A stretch of 64,000 bases of DNA from Costus lasius. Lineage: Eukaryota > Streptophyta > Magnoliopsida > Zingiberales > Costaceae. Position 1 is the first letter of the stretch, and each line of letters begins with the position of its first letter. Below are positions 1 to 11,667 of the stretch, in pieces. The position numbers and the translations under genes were made by a program. The notes beneath the pieces are model-generated. The model was not told where the DNA came from and made no database searches. It saw only the letters and a list, made by a program, of their open reading frames with translations. The DNA is taken from NCBI GenBank assembly GCA_027563935.2, contig JANVAS020000222.1:2046001-2110000 (forward strand), written 5' to 3'.

Positions 1-591
1 TTCACAGTGATGTGTGTGGGCCATTTAGTAAACATGCCAGAGGTGGCTATTCATACTTCATTACCTTTACTGATGATTTCAGTAAGTATGGTTATGTCTA
101 TCTAATGAGACATAAGAGTGAATCTTTTGACAAGTTCAAAGAGTTCAAGAATGAAGTACAAAATCAGCTAGGCCGAAATATTTAGGCACTTCGTTCAGTT
201 CGAGGTGGAGAATACTTGAGTCATGAGTTTACTGACTATCTGAAGGAGTGTGGGATTATCTCACAGCTCACTCCGCCAGGAACACCGCAATGGAATGGTA
301 TGTCCGAGAGGAGAAATAGAACCTTACTGGATATGGTTCGTTCTATGATGAGTCAGGCTACTCTACCTTACTCCTTTTGGGGATTTGCACTGGAAACAGC
401 TGCAAAGATACTAAACCGAGTGCCATCTAAGGCAGTTTCAAAGACTCCGTATGAGTTATGGTATGGGAAACAGCCGAGCTTGACATTTATTAAGATCTGG
501 GGTTGCGAGGCTTATGTCAAAAAGCTCGCCTCTGGGAAACTAGAGAGCAGATCTGAGAAATGTATCTTTGTCGGTTACCCTAAGGAAACTA
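1..591 (+). pseudogene. Copia integrase fragment of the outer element, disabled
   Basis: This encodes the integrase catalytic core of a Ty1/copia polyprotein: the first acidic region (SDVCGPF), the TDDFS stretch, and the segment around PQWNG and SERRNRT that carries the catalytic Glu. Two lesions are visible against the intact copy on the other strand at 2345-6229. A TAG stop at 183-185 replaces a Lys codon. The second catalytic Asp (RSDRGGE in the intact copy) reads Val at 198-200, giving RSVRGGE. The catalytic triad is therefore broken even if the stop were read through. Coding ends at 591, where the younger element is inserted after KET. Confidence 0.93.
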
Positions 592-2324
592 TGATGGAAC
601 CCTTTCAGGAGGGGAGCGCAAAACCTATTGTGAGAAGAACCCCTTTCATGAGGGGGGCGCAAGTCATATGTTTCTTTCTCATAGCAGCGGAATTAGGGTT
701 TCCACATAAGATCGCATTCTATACTTTCATATAATCAACTTGAATAACAAGTGAGAGATTCATTACCATGGCCATGGGAAGGTGCGGCTTGGAAGAAGAA
801 AGATCGAAGGGATCTTCTCCAAAGAAATCACACACAAGGGATGAAAGCTTCCTCCTTGCGCAACTCTTGTGCTAGCAAGATTGCCAAGCTTTTCCAACCG
901 TGTGTAGGAGATTAGATGAAAAGGGCTTCCTTCTTTTCGAGAGCTCTTCTTCCTTGGCGCAAGAACGATGCCTTCCACACGAGCAAGCCGTTCCAAAAAC
1001 ACGTCCAAGAAGCAAAACCGAAAAACATTAGAGAGACATCAAGCCATGAACGCATATGCGTTATGCTTTTGGAACTTTCCAAAATTGGCAACGATTAAGA
1101 GTTGGCGTTCACGTTCCCATGAACCAAACGCAACCTCTTCTCCCTCTTGAACCAAGCGCTCAACCCATGAGCCGGTTCAATATCCTTGGTTCAATAGCGA
1201 AACCAAATCAGCCCATAAATTAAGTCTAGATCAAATTAGACCCCAAGGTCCTAGATCTGACCATTCATCATCTGACGCTTCTGATCGCATCGATCTAGCA
1301 TCATCTCTCTCGATCGAAGCTTACCGATCTAAAGCTCTAATCAATCAAACATGATCAGACCAGATCTCACTTACAATCAGAGATTAAATCTCTTTAAACT
1401 GAACCAAAACAATTCAGTCCACACGATCTGACTTAAGGAAGCCATATCACCAAATTGTGCGACCCTGAGGGTTTCCTTTAAATGTCGGTAACGATAACTT
1501 ACGTTATCACGATCAGTGAGGGGTATCTAGCAACACATCACTGTCTCCCGATATAAAGGAAAGAGTCTTCCAAGACTACTCCCAAACCATAGCACAAGTG
1601 TGACTCAATTCACAAGGCATACATGTGTCCTTTGCCACTGGATGTTCTTATTGGACAAGCGGGTCAAGCTTGTAACTCCAATACGATGAGCATGATTAGA
1701 TCAGATGCACATAGTCATCTGGGTATGGCCATACACTATCTCAATCATCTCATATAGGGGGGCCCTTAGAACACTACACTCCTTAAACAAGGAGACGGCA
1801 ATCCTATGTCTATCACTAGTGCCCTAACCTGATTCAAGCTCACCATCCAAGATAGTCTATAATCATTATGTTTCAAATGATATTGAACTACCTCAAGACA
1901 ATGACAATCATCATTCAGAAACACAAGTGATCTCAAGTCAGAGGACATGTGCCACTTGCTGCTTACAAGGATCATTCACATTGTGACAAGCAATGGAATA
2001 TCCCAGTAGGGTCTGTCCAGTACATCCAATGTACCCATGAGTCTACATCTTATTCCATGCTCGAAGCATCCTATAAGATTAGCACTCATATTAGTCTCAA
2101 TCATATCAAGGCTGTCTCATGTTCACCAAGATATCTCGACTAAGGACATATAGCCTGTCAGCCTAGCTGAACAGCTTTGAGACAGTATTCAGAAGTACAC
2201 TTATTACAGCAGACAAGGTAACAACCTGAATAATAACCATGCCTTTATAAACTTAAGAGTTTATTACATGATACTAATACAATCCCAAGGCCTCAAACAT
2301 TAGCCTTAAGGGCATACCCCAACA
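592..2324 (-). repeat. 3' LTR of the intact copia element
   Basis: On the + strand it runs TGATGG...CCCCAACA; in element sense it starts TGTTGGGGTATGCCC. It matches 8054-9786 at a constant offset of 7462 with no mismatch noticed. In sense direction it contains a TTTATATC stretch as a possible TATA region, followed by the conserved block described under 12440-12545. Confidence 0.95.
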
Positions 2325-2344
2325 ATCTCCCACTTGCACTTAAT
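2325..2344 (-). other. Polypurine tract and very short 3' untranslated spacer
   Basis: Only 20 bp separate the gag-pol stop from the 3' LTR. In sense they end AAGTGCAAGTGGGAGAT, which is the plus-strand priming site. The same tract precedes the LTR in the outer element and the second element; the third reads GGGATAT. Confidence 0.85.
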
Positions 2345-5300
2345 CTAATGGTTGAGAAATCTCAAACCCATATTATTACAGTGCTTCACATGCTTCTGCT
2401 GCGCCAGAGGCTTGGTAAGTGGGTCTGCCAGATTGTCATCTGTATGAACCTTGCATATTTTGATCTCGCCTCGATCAATGATCTCCCGGATCAAGTGAAA
2501 CCGTCTCTGTATGTGCTTGGACTTCTGGTGCGACCGCGGTTCCTTTGCTTGTGCGATGGCTCCAGTGTTATCACAGAAGATAACCAAAGGATCTGCACTC
2601 GAAGGAACGACACCAAGTTCTCTCACGAACTTACGAATCCACACTGCCTCCTTAGATGCTTCCGAGGCTGCAACATACTCGGCTTCTGTTGTGGAATCAG
2701 CAACAGTTGACTGTTTGAAACTCTTCCACACCACTGCTCCACCATTCAAGCTAAAAACATAGCCTGATTGCGATCGGAAATCATCCTGGTCCGACTGGAA
2801 CGAAGCGTCAGTATATCCCTCTATACTGAGTTCTTCCTGACCACCATATATCAAGAACATATCTTTGGTCCTCCGCAGATATTTTAAAATGTTCTTGACC
2901 GCAATCCAGTGCGCCAAACCTGGATTACTTTGGAATCGACTGGTCACGCTTAACCCGTAAGCGACGTCTGGGCGAGTACACAACATCGCATACATAATGG
3001 ACCCAATAGCCGAAGCATAAGGCGTATTGTCCATTTCATCTTTCTCAGTCTGTGTTTGTGGACACTGACTCTTCGAAAGATTCAGACCATGTCTGACTGG
3101 AAGATATCCACGTTTAGAATTCTCTAAATGGAATCTCTCCAGGACCTTATCGATGTAAGTACTCTGGCACAGCCCGAGAAGCCTTTTAGATCTATCCCTG
3201 TAGATCTTCACACCTAGTACATAGGCTGCTTCTCCTAAATCTTTCATCTGGAAACATTTTCCTAACCATGCCTTAACAGCATGCAATTCAGGAATATCAT
3301 TTCCAATGATTAAGATATCATCGACGTAGAGGATTAGGAATGTAATTACGCTCCCACTAAACCTCTTATATACACACGGGTCATCTTCGTTCTTGATGAA
3401 ACCAAACTCAGAGATTGATTCATCAAAACGAATATTCCAGCTTCTTGATGCTTGTTTAAGTCCATATATGGACTTCTTTAACTTGCATATTTTATGACGA
3501 TCTGCTGGATTGTTGAAACCTTCCGGTTGTGTCATATACACATCCTCATCCAGATTTCCATTAAGGAAAGCTGTTTTCACATCCATCTGCCAGATCTCAT
3601 AATCGTAATACGCAGCTATCGCGAAAAGAATCCGAATAGACTTAAACATGGCTACAGGAGAGAAAGTTTCATCATAATCTATCCCGTAGATTTGTTTGAA
3701 ACCTTTCGCAACTAGCCTGCCTTTATAGGTAACCACGTTACCATCCATGTCAATCTTCTTCTTGAAGATCCATTTACAGCCTATAGGGATTACTCCCGGA
3801 GGCGGATCAACCAAATCCCAGACTTGGTTATCTGACATGGAGTCCATCTCGGCTCGCATAGCATCAAGCCATCTAGCTGACTCCGGTCCACTGACCGCAT
3901 CCGCATAAGTTAGGGGTTCATCATTATCAATGATGTAGACTCCGTCATAGCGCTCAGGCTGTCGACGGATCCTACCCGATCTTCGCGGTTCCCGTGATAT
4001 CTGAGCCTCAGGTTGTTCAGTAACCTGATCTACTGGCTCAGGCACATCCAACTCTGCCTGACTACTTTGTCCTTCCTCTGGAATCTCATCCAGCTTTATT
4101 TCTCTCCCACTGGCCTCTTGCAGAAGAAACTCCTTCTCAAGAAATATGGCCGTCCGAGCAACAAATATCTTGTTCTCTTTGGGATCGTAGAAATAATAAC
4201 CCTTAGTTTCCTTAGGGTAACCGACAAAGATACATTTATCAGATCTGCTCTCTAGTTTCCCAGAGGCGAGCTTTTTGACATAAGCCTCGCAACCCCAGAT
4301 CCTGATAAACGTCAAGCTAGGCTGTTTCCCGTACCATAACTCATATGGCGTCTTTGAAACTGCCTTGGATGGCACTCGGTTTAGTACCTTTGCAGCTGTT
4401 TCCAGTGCAAAACCCCAAAAGGAGTATGGAAGAGTAGCCTGACTCATCATAGAACGAACCATATCAAGTAACGTTCTATTTCTCCTCTCGGACACACCAT
4501 TCCATTGCGGTGTTCCTGGCGGAGTGAGCTGTGAGATAATCCCACACTCTTTCAGATAGTCAGTAAATGCATGACTTAGGTATTCACCACCTCGATCAGA
4601 ACGAAGTGCCTTGATATTTCTGCCTAACTGATTTTGTATTTCATTTTTGAACTCTTTGAACTTGTCAAAAGATTCACTTTTATGTCTCATCAAATAGACA
4701 TACCCATACCTACTGAAATCATCAGTAAAGGTAATGAAGTACTGATAGCCACCTCTGGCATGTTTACTAAATGGCCCACACACATCACTGTGTATAAGGT
4801 CAAGTAAACCTGAAGTCCTCTGACCTTTGTGAGGAAAAGGAGACTTCGTCATTTTACCCATCAAACAAGCTTTGCATGTATCAATCTCCTCATAGGAGAA
4901 TGATCCCAGCAGTCCATGTTCATGCAACCGCTTAATGCGCTTCTCGTTTATATGGCCTAAACGACTATGCCATAGCAAGGTGCTGTCATCAGCATACTTG
5001 GCTTTCTTATTATCAATGTTTTGTATAGAATATTCCATGTCCAACATGAATAACCCATTGTTAATTGAACCAGTGGCATACACAATATTATCATAAGTCA
5101 AAATACACTTTGAAATCTTGCATTCAAAGGCAAATCCTTTCCTGACAAGAGCAGGAATAGAGATAATATTCTTGGTAATACTGGGTACAAAATAACAATT
5201 GTTTAATTCTAATACAATGCCAGATGGTAAAGTAATGAAATAGTCTCCTACAGCAACCGCAGCAACCCGTGCCCCGTTTCCAACGCGTAGGTCTACCTCA

Positions 5301-6229
5301 TGCTGTCCCACCTGCCTTCTTCTCTTGAGTTCCTGCACATTTGAACAAATGTGAACTCCACATGCAGTGTCCAACACCCATGATATAGAAGAAGATGAAA
5401 CCATGACTTCCGTCACGTATATACCTGAGCCAGAAGCGATGCTTCCCCTCTTATCTCCTTGGAGCGCTTTACAGTCCTTTTTCCAGTGACCCAGCTGGCC
5501 ACAGTGGAAACACCTGTTGTCCTTCGACCGCTTCACCTTCTGTTTCAGGGCCTTGCTGTAATTCTTGACAGGGGCCTTGCCCTTCTTCCCCTTCTTCTTG
5601 TTCCTAAAAGGAACCATTAAGACAGAGGTTGAAGGCTTGCCCTTCAGAGTTTCCTCAGTAGTCAAGAGCATATTCAGCAGCTCTGCCGGCGTACAATCGA
5701 TTTTGTTCATATTAAAGTTAATGATGAACGCATCGAAAGAAGGCGGAAGAGACTGCAGAATAATATCTACAGCAAGCTCCTGGTTGACGGTATGCCCCAG
5801 TTTCTCCAGAGCCTCCTTGTGCCCAATCATCTTGAGCACGTGAGCTCCCACTGGGCTCCCCTCAGCCAGTTTGCTCTGAAAGAAGAGCTTTGTCAGATTA
5901 TAGCGTTCTGTCCTCGCCTGTGCAGCATACAGCATCTTGAGGTTCGCTATAATTTCTATAGCCGACATATCCTCATGCTGACGCTGCAGCGGTGGCGTCA
6001 TAGACGCTAGCATCAGGCAAGCGACATCAATGCTATCATTGACGTGCTTTTCATAGGCATCCCGAACCGCCCTTGCGGCGTTCGGAGCGGGCTGCGGCGG
6101 TATCGCCGTCTCGAGGACATACAGTTTCCTCTCTGCCTTAAGAACGATCTTAAGGTGTCCGAACCAGTCAGAGAAGTTCGGCCCAGCAAACTTCTCCCTT
6201 TCCAGTAGGGATCGCACATTGAAGCTCAT
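2345..6229 (-). CDS. gag-pol: Copia gag-pol polyprotein, intact, 1294 aa
   Basis: Single-frame polyprotein that makes the capsid and all enzymes for reverse transcription and integration. It starts at ATG (6227-6229), giving MSFNVRSLL. Domains in order: gag (about 1-235); CCHC zinc knuckle CFHCGQLGHWKKDC (240-253); aspartic protease with WVLDTAC (284-290, a variant of the usual D-S/T-G); integrase HHCC (H421, H426, C452, C455); integrase core D482, D545, E581 with exactly 35 residues between the last two; RT with the YVDD motif (968-971); RNase H with GYTDAS (D1141), the TEAEY Glu and CDNTGAI. The order integrase before RT defines Ty1/copia. Length is close to that of other single-ORF plant copia elements. 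No stop or frameshift was found and every catalytic residue checked is present. It is probably translated as one protein and cut by its own protease. Confidence 0.97.
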   Translation of the reverse strand: MSFNVRSLLEREKFAGPNFSDWFGHLKIVLKAERKLYVLETAIPPQPAPNAARAVRDAYEKHVNDSIDVACLMLASMTPPLQRQHEDMSAIEIIANLKMLYAAQARTERYNLTKLFFQSKLAEGSPVGAHVLKMIGHKEALEKLGHTVNQELAVDIILQSLPPSFDAFIINFNMNKIDCTPAELLNMLLTTEETLKGKPSTSVLMVPFRNKKKGKKGKAPVKNYSKALKQKVKRSKDNRCFHCGQLGHWKKDCKALQGDKRGSIASGSGIYVTEVMVSSSSISWVLDTACGVHICSNVQELKRRRQVGQHEVDLRVGNGARVAAVAVGDYFITLPSGIVLELNNCYFVPSITKNIISIPALVRKGFAFECKISKCILTYDNIVYATGSINNGLFMLDMEYSIQNIDNKKAKYADDSTLLWHSRLGHINEKRIKRLHEHGLLGSFSYEEIDTCKACLMGKMTKSPFPHKGQRTSGLLDLIHSDVCGPFSKHARGGYQYFITFTDDFSRYGYVYLMRHKSESFDKFKEFKNEIQNQLGRNIKALRSDRGGEYLSHAFTDYLKECGIISQLTPPGTPQWNGVSERRNRTLLDMVRSMMSQATLPYSFWGFALETAAKVLNRVPSKAVSKTPYELWYGKQPSLTFIRIWGCEAYVKKLASGKLESRSDKCIFVGYPKETKGYYFYDPKENKIFVARTAIFLEKEFLLQEASGREIKLDEIPEEGQSSQAELDVPEPVDQVTEQPEAQISREPRRSGRIRRQPERYDGVYIIDNDEPLTYADAVSGPESARWLDAMRAEMDSMSDNQVWDLVDPPPGVIPIGCKWIFKKKIDMDGNVVTYKGRLVAKGFKQIYGIDYDETFSPVAMFKSIRILFAIAAYYDYEIWQMDVKTAFLNGNLDEDVYMTQPEGFNNPADRHKICKLKKSIYGLKQASRSWNIRFDESISEFGFIKNEDDPCVYKRFSGSVITFLILYVDDILIIGNDIPELHAVKAWLGKCFQMKDLGEAAYVLGVKIYRDRSKRLLGLCQSTYIDKVLERFHLENSKRGYLPVRHGLNLSKSQCPQTQTEKDEMDNTPYASAIGSIMYAMLCTRPDVAYGLSVTSRFQSNPGLAHWIAVKNILKYLRRTKDMFLIYGGQEELSIEGYTDASFQSDQDDFRSQSGYVFSLNGGAVVWKSFKQSTVADSTTEAEYVAASEASKEAVWIRKFVRELGVVPSSADPLVIFCDNTGAIAQAKEPRSHQKSKHIQRRFHLIREIIDRGEIKICKVHTDDNLADPLTKPLAQQKHVKHCNNMGLRFLNH

Positions 6230-8053
6230 GGTGTTCGTTGCTGCAGGAATCTACAACAAGCAAGAACAGCAAGGTTAGTATCAATGTTTCAGAATCAATC
6301 CAGGACTTAAGAAAGATTCTTTTCTCACTATTTTGTCTGACTGAAAAATCCAGTAAACAGTCCGAAAGAGTAACACTCTTTTAGTGAGATGGGATCCAGA
6401 TTTCATACTTGGTCTCCGCGTCCCGCTCAGGCGAGATAAGATGCACAGAGATGACAAGCACTAGTTTCTGGTAGGCTCTCCCAGCCAATCGCCAACCCGT
6501 GCGATTCCCCTTCATCTTGGCAATCCAGCAGACTGTGCCAACTGAGTTGGTACAACACAGTCTCTGATCCCAGAGATGGCTGCCTCCATGTGCTACCATA
6601 TGCGCCACATATGTAGCCTACATGGTCAAGCTGACCTGACCTACTCCCTGGACCACCACGTGCTATGCTGAGCAACGAGAGGGGATAAATCCCAACTCTG
6701 TAACACGCAGGTGAAATCCAGCACCGTCTGAAGATAGATGGACGTGCCCACTGAGTGGGTTCAACACGGCTCCAACGATAGTCAGAAAGGTGAGGTTTCG
6801 CGTCAGAAGGCTTACGAGCTTGATATGTTAGCGTTGGATTTTAACGGTCTTTTATCTTCTTACTATCAGGCATGTCCTATGGCTATAGCAGAAGATAAAC
6901 ATAAATATGCAATTCTAATTATTAGCAATAAGTAGAAAGCATGATCTTATGTGGTAAAAGCCCATGAACCCTAGTAAGACCTTAATATTACTTAAGTCTT
7001 CACTTGAGCTTCATTGCATCTCATCTGGTCCAACCCAGTGCCCTAGCGCCAAGAGCACCACAGGTGCACCACCAGGTGAATGCCCCTCTTGGATGTGTGC
7101 CTTTGTTCTTGTCTAATCAAAGTACATTTGATCTATCTAGACAAGATTGACTCGCAGGTCAACAACATATTATAAATTAAGTACAATGTGATTCGCAGAT
7201 CACAAATTAATTTACAATTTTTTTTAAGTCCAGGCACGCAGGCCCCAGCACAGCACACAATTGGGCAACCCACATAAGACTAAATAGACAAGCATATGGT
7301 TCAATCAACATGTGATCCAATCATCTTGAAATTAAAAGTTTTGAAAACCCCATGGCATCAATTTTAATTTCCTTATGAGCCCTACAACCTTACAATGGTG
7401 CATTGATGGGGATCCACTCATCCATCTAGTTAGATCCTTTGCCCTTGCATGCACCGAGTCCTAACTGACCCGAGTTGACCTAATGGTCAACCATGCATGC
7501 GCCAAGGGCTGAACTACCCCCATGAGTTTTGGCAAGCGGGTGTGACCCCGGGCCTAACTCAAGTGTGTTTAGTAGTGTCTCAACCAGACCTCGCTACACG
7601 CCCTAGATGCAGTCAACCTATAGCCACCTTGTGCTTGCGCATAGGTGCTATCAGGTTAACCCATCTGAGCTGTCAGATGGTCTGATCAGACTAATGGATC
7701 TAACCTAGAGGTGACTTCAGCCCCATCAACCCATCTAAGGGTTTATAGTAGATGCATATAGATCTAAATGTTTGCGCGCAAGTAGGTATAAGATTTGATG
7801 AAATATCATTCAACCATTCAACATACTTATCATGCGCCAACACAACAACATGCGCAACTCATGAAGAAACATACATCTTGCGCAACTCATGAAGAAACAT
7901 ACATCTAAGTTCTAAACTAGCATGTAGGTTTCGGCATGTGAGCAATCACCTTTAGATCTATTCACCAACATATTCATGGATCAAACATGATGATCTACTC
8001 ATTAGAACCGCAAGCAATCATATGAAAAAGTATAGATTGGCTCTGATACCAAT
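6230..8053 (-). other. Long leader between 5' LTR and gag-pol start
   Basis: 1824 bp with no convincing ORF, between the primer site and the gag ATG. Leaders of nearly the same length and related sequence occur in the other two copies (23690-25512 and 37825-39711), so it is a family trait and probably holds packaging or translation signals. It contains a perfect 28 bp tandem duplication at 7851-7878 and 7879-7906. Confidence 0.8.
8040..8051 (-). other. Primer-binding site, initiator tRNA-Met type
   Basis: In element sense TGGTATCAGAGC, two bases inside the 5' LTR. This is the standard plant site complementary to the 3' end of initiator tRNA-Met. Confidence 0.92.
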
Positions 8054-9786
8054 TGATGGAACCCTTTCAGGAGGGGAGCGCAAAACCTATTGTGAGAAGA
8101 ACCCCTTTCATGAGGGGGGCGCAAGTCATATGTTTCTTTCTCATAGCAGCGGAATTAGGGTTTCCACATAAGATCGCATTCTATACTTTCATATAATCAA
8201 CTTGAATAACAAGTGAGAGATTCATTACCATGGCCATGGGAAGGTGCGGCTTGGAAGAAGAAAGATCGAAGGGATCTTCTCCAAAGAAATCACACACAAG
8301 GGATGAAAGCTTCCTCCTTGCGCAACTCTTGTGCTAGCAAGATTGCCAAGCTTTTCCAACCGTGTGTAGGAGATTAGATGAAAAGGGCTTCCTTCTTTTC
8401 GAGAGCTCTTCTTCCTTGGCGCAAGAACGATGCCTTCCACACGAGCAAGCCGTTCCAAAAACACGTCCAAGAAGCAAAACCGAAAAACATTAGAGAGACA
8501 TCAAGCCATGAACGCATATGCGTTATGCTTTTGGAACTTTCCAAAATTGGCAACGATTAAGAGTTGGCGTTCACGTTCCCATGAACCAAACGCAACCTCT
8601 TCTCCCTCTTGAACCAAGCGCTCAACCCATGAGCCGGTTCAATATCCTTGGTTCAATAGCGAAACCAAATCAGCCCATAAATTAAGTCTAGATCAAATTA
8701 GACCCCAAGGTCCTAGATCTGACCATTCATCATCTGACGCTTCTGATCGCATCGATCTAGCATCATCTCTCTCGATCGAAGCTTACCGATCTAAAGCTCT
8801 AATCAATCAAACATGATCAGACCAGATCTCACTTACAATCAGAGATTAAATCTCTTTAAACTGAACCAAAACAATTCAGTCCACACGATCTGACTTAAGG
8901 AAGCCATATCACCAAATTGTGCGACCCTGAGGGTTTCCTTTAAATGTCGGTAACGATAACTTACGTTATCACGATCAGTGAGGGGTATCTAGCAACACAT
9001 CACTGTCTCCCGATATAAAGGAAAGAGTCTTCCAAGACTACTCCCAAACCATAGCACAAGTGTGACTCAATTCACAAGGCATACATGTGTCCTTTGCCAC
9101 TGGATGTTCTTATTGGACAAGCGGGTCAAGCTTGTAACTCCAATACGATGAGCATGATTAGATCAGATGCACATAGTCATCTGGGTATGGCCATACACTA
9201 TCTCAATCATCTCATATAGGGGGGCCCTTAGAACACTACACTCCTTAAACAAGGAGACGGCAATCCTATGTCTATCACTAGTGCCCTAACCTGATTCAAG
9301 CTCACCATCCAAGATAGTCTATAATCATTATGTTTCAAATGATATTGAACTACCTCAAGACAATGACAATCATCATTCAGAAACACAAGTGATCTCAAGT
9401 CAGAGGACATGTGCCACTTGCTGCTTACAAGGATCATTCACATTGTGACAAGCAATGGAATATCCCAGTAGGGTCTGTCCAGTACATCCAATGTACCCAT
9501 GAGTCTACATCTTATTCCATGCTCGAAGCATCCTATAAGATTAGCACTCATATTAGTCTCAATCATATCAAGGCTGTCTCATGTTCACCAAGATATCTCG
9601 ACTAAGGACATATAGCCTGTCAGCCTAGCTGAACAGCTTTGAGACAGTATTCAGAAGTACACTTATTACAGCAGACAAGGTAACAACCTGAATAATAACC
9701 ATGCCTTTATAAACTTAAGAGTTTATTACATGATACTAATACAATCCCAAGGCCTCAAACATTAGCCTTAAGGGCATACCCCAACA
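8054..9786 (-). repeat. 5' LTR of the intact copia element
   Basis: Matches 592-2324 in length (1733 bp) and, by eye, in sequence. It should hold the promoter and the start of the genomic RNA on the - strand. It ends next to TSD AACTA at 9787-9791. Confidence 0.95.
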
Positions 9787-11647
9787 AACTAAGGGTTATT
9801 ATTTCTACGATCCCAAAGAGAATAAAGTATTTGTTGCTCGGACGGCTATTTTTCTTGAGAAAGAATTTCTTCTGCAAGAGGCCAGTGGGAGAGAAATAAA
9901 GCTGGATGAGAATCCAGAAGAAGGACAAAGTAGTCAAGCACAGTTGGATGAGCCTGAGCCAGTAGATCAGGTTACTGAACAACCTGAGGCTCAGATATCA
10001 CGGGAACCGCGAAGATCGGGAAGGATCCGTCGACAGCCTGAGCGCTATGACGGAGTCTACATCATTGATGATGAACCCCTCACTTATGCGGATGCGGTCA
10101 GTAGACCGGAATCAGCGAGATGGCTTGAAGCTATGCGAGCCGAGATGGACTCCATGTCAGATAACCAAGTTTGGGATTTGGTTGATCCACCTCCGGGAGT
10201 AATCCCTATAGGCTGTAAGTGGATCTTCAAGAAGAAGATTGACATGGATGGTAACGTGGTTACCTATAAAGGCAGGCTAGTTGCGAAAGGTTTCAAACAA
10301 ATCTACGGGATAGATTATGATGAAACTTTCTCTCCTGTAGCCATGTTCAAGTCTATTCGGATTATTCTCGCGATAGCGGCATATTATGATTATGAGATCT
10401 GGCAAATGGATGTGAAGACCACTTTCCTTAATGGAAACTTAGAGGAGGATGTGTATATGACACAACCTGAAGGTTTCACTAATCCATCAGATCGTCATAA
10501 AATATGCAAATTAAAGAAGTCCATTTATGGACTTAAACAAGCATCAAGAAGTTGGAATATTCATTTTGATGAATCAATCTGTGAATTTGGTTTCATCAAG
10601 AATGAAGATGACCCGTGTGTATATAAGAGGTTTAGTGGGAGCGTGATTACTTTCCTAGTCCTCTACGTCGATGATATCTTGATCATTGGAAACGATATTC
10701 CTGAACTACATGCTGTCAAGGCATGGTTAAGAACATGTTTCCAGATGAAAGATTTAGGAGAAGCAGCCTATGTATTAGGTGTGAAGATCTACAGAGATAG
10801 ATCTAAGAGGCTTCTCGGGCTGTGCCAGAGTACTTACATCGATAAAGTCCTGGAGAGATTCCATTTAGAAAATTATAAAAGAGGATATCTTCCAGTCAGA
10901 CATGGTCTGAATCTTTCAAAGAGTCAGTGTCCACAAACACAGACTGAGAAAGATGAAATGGACAATACGCCTTATGCTTCGGCTATTGGGTCCATTATGT
11001 ATGCGATGTTGTGTACTCGCCCAGACGTCGCTTACGGGTTAAGCGTGACCAGTCGATTCCAAAGTAATCCAGGAAAGGCACACTGGATTGCAGTCAAGAA
11101 CATTTTGAAATATCTTCGGAGGACCAAAGATATGTTCTTGATTTATGGAGGTCAGGAAGAACTCAGTATTGAAGGATATACTGACGCTTCGTTCCAATCT
11201 GACCAGGATGATTTCCGATCGCAATCAGGCTATGTTTTTAGCTTGAATGGAGGAGCAGTGGTGTGGAAAAGTTTCAAACAATCAATTGTTGCTGATTCCA
11301 CAACAGAAGCCGAGTATGTTGCAGCCTCAGAAGCATCTAAGGAGGCAGTGTGGATTCGTAAGTTCGTTCAGGAACTTGGTGTTGTTCCTTCGAGTGCAGA
11401 TCCTTTGGTTATCTTCTGTGATAACACTGGAGCAATAGCACAAGCAAAGGAACCACGGTCGCACCAGAAGTCCAAGCACATACAGAGAAGGTTTCACTTG
11501 ATCCGGGAGATCATTGATCGTGGCGAGATCAAAATCAGCAAGGTTCATACAGATGACAATCTAGCTGACCCGCTTACAAAGCCTCTGGCGCAGTAGAAGC
11601 ATGAGAAGCACTGTAATAATATGGGTTTGAGATTTCTCAACCATTAG
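9787..11647 (+). pseudogene. Outer copia RT-RNase H segment
   Basis: Continuation of the outer element's gag-pol after the nested insertion. It resumes with the integrase C-terminal region (KGYYFYDPKENK), then RT (KGRLVAKGFKQ, MDVKTTFLNG, YVDD near 10667-10678) and RNase H (GYTDASFQSDQ, TEAEY, CDNTGAI). This half is open until a CAG to TAG change at 11594-11596. That stop removes about the last 17 residues found in the intact copy, whose normal stop lies at 11645-11647. Combined with the integrase lesions at 183-200 the element cannot make a complete polyprotein. Confidence 0.93.
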
Positions 11648-11667
11648 ATTAAGTGCAAGTGGGAGAT
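11648..11667 (+). other. Polypurine tract of the outer copia element
   Basis: ATTAAGTGCAAGTGGGAGAT directly before the 3' LTR. It matches the tract of the intact copy at 2325-2344. Confidence 0.85.

Larger units (their letters stand above)
592..9786 (-). mobile_element. Full-length, apparently intact Ty1/copia retrotransposon
   Basis: A complete - strand element. Two 1733 bp LTRs (592-2324 and 8054-9786) start TGTTGGGG and end CCATCA on the element's sense strand. A primer-binding site follows the 5' LTR, a 1.8 kb leader precedes one uninterrupted 1294-residue gag-pol ORF, and a purine-rich tract abuts the 3' LTR. The TSD AACTA is perfect (587-591 and 9787-9791). No difference between the LTRs was seen by eye, which implies very recent insertion because the LTRs are identical at the moment of integration. 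The target was an older member of the same family. Angela-type lineage is inferred from LTR length, leader length and RT style. Confidence 0.96.

Noticed and set aside
763..1150. Short ORFs on both strands in the copia LTR, repeated identically at 8225-8612
   Set aside because: They lie in the LTR and are the same only because the LTRs match; overlapping frames on both strands and no protein family.
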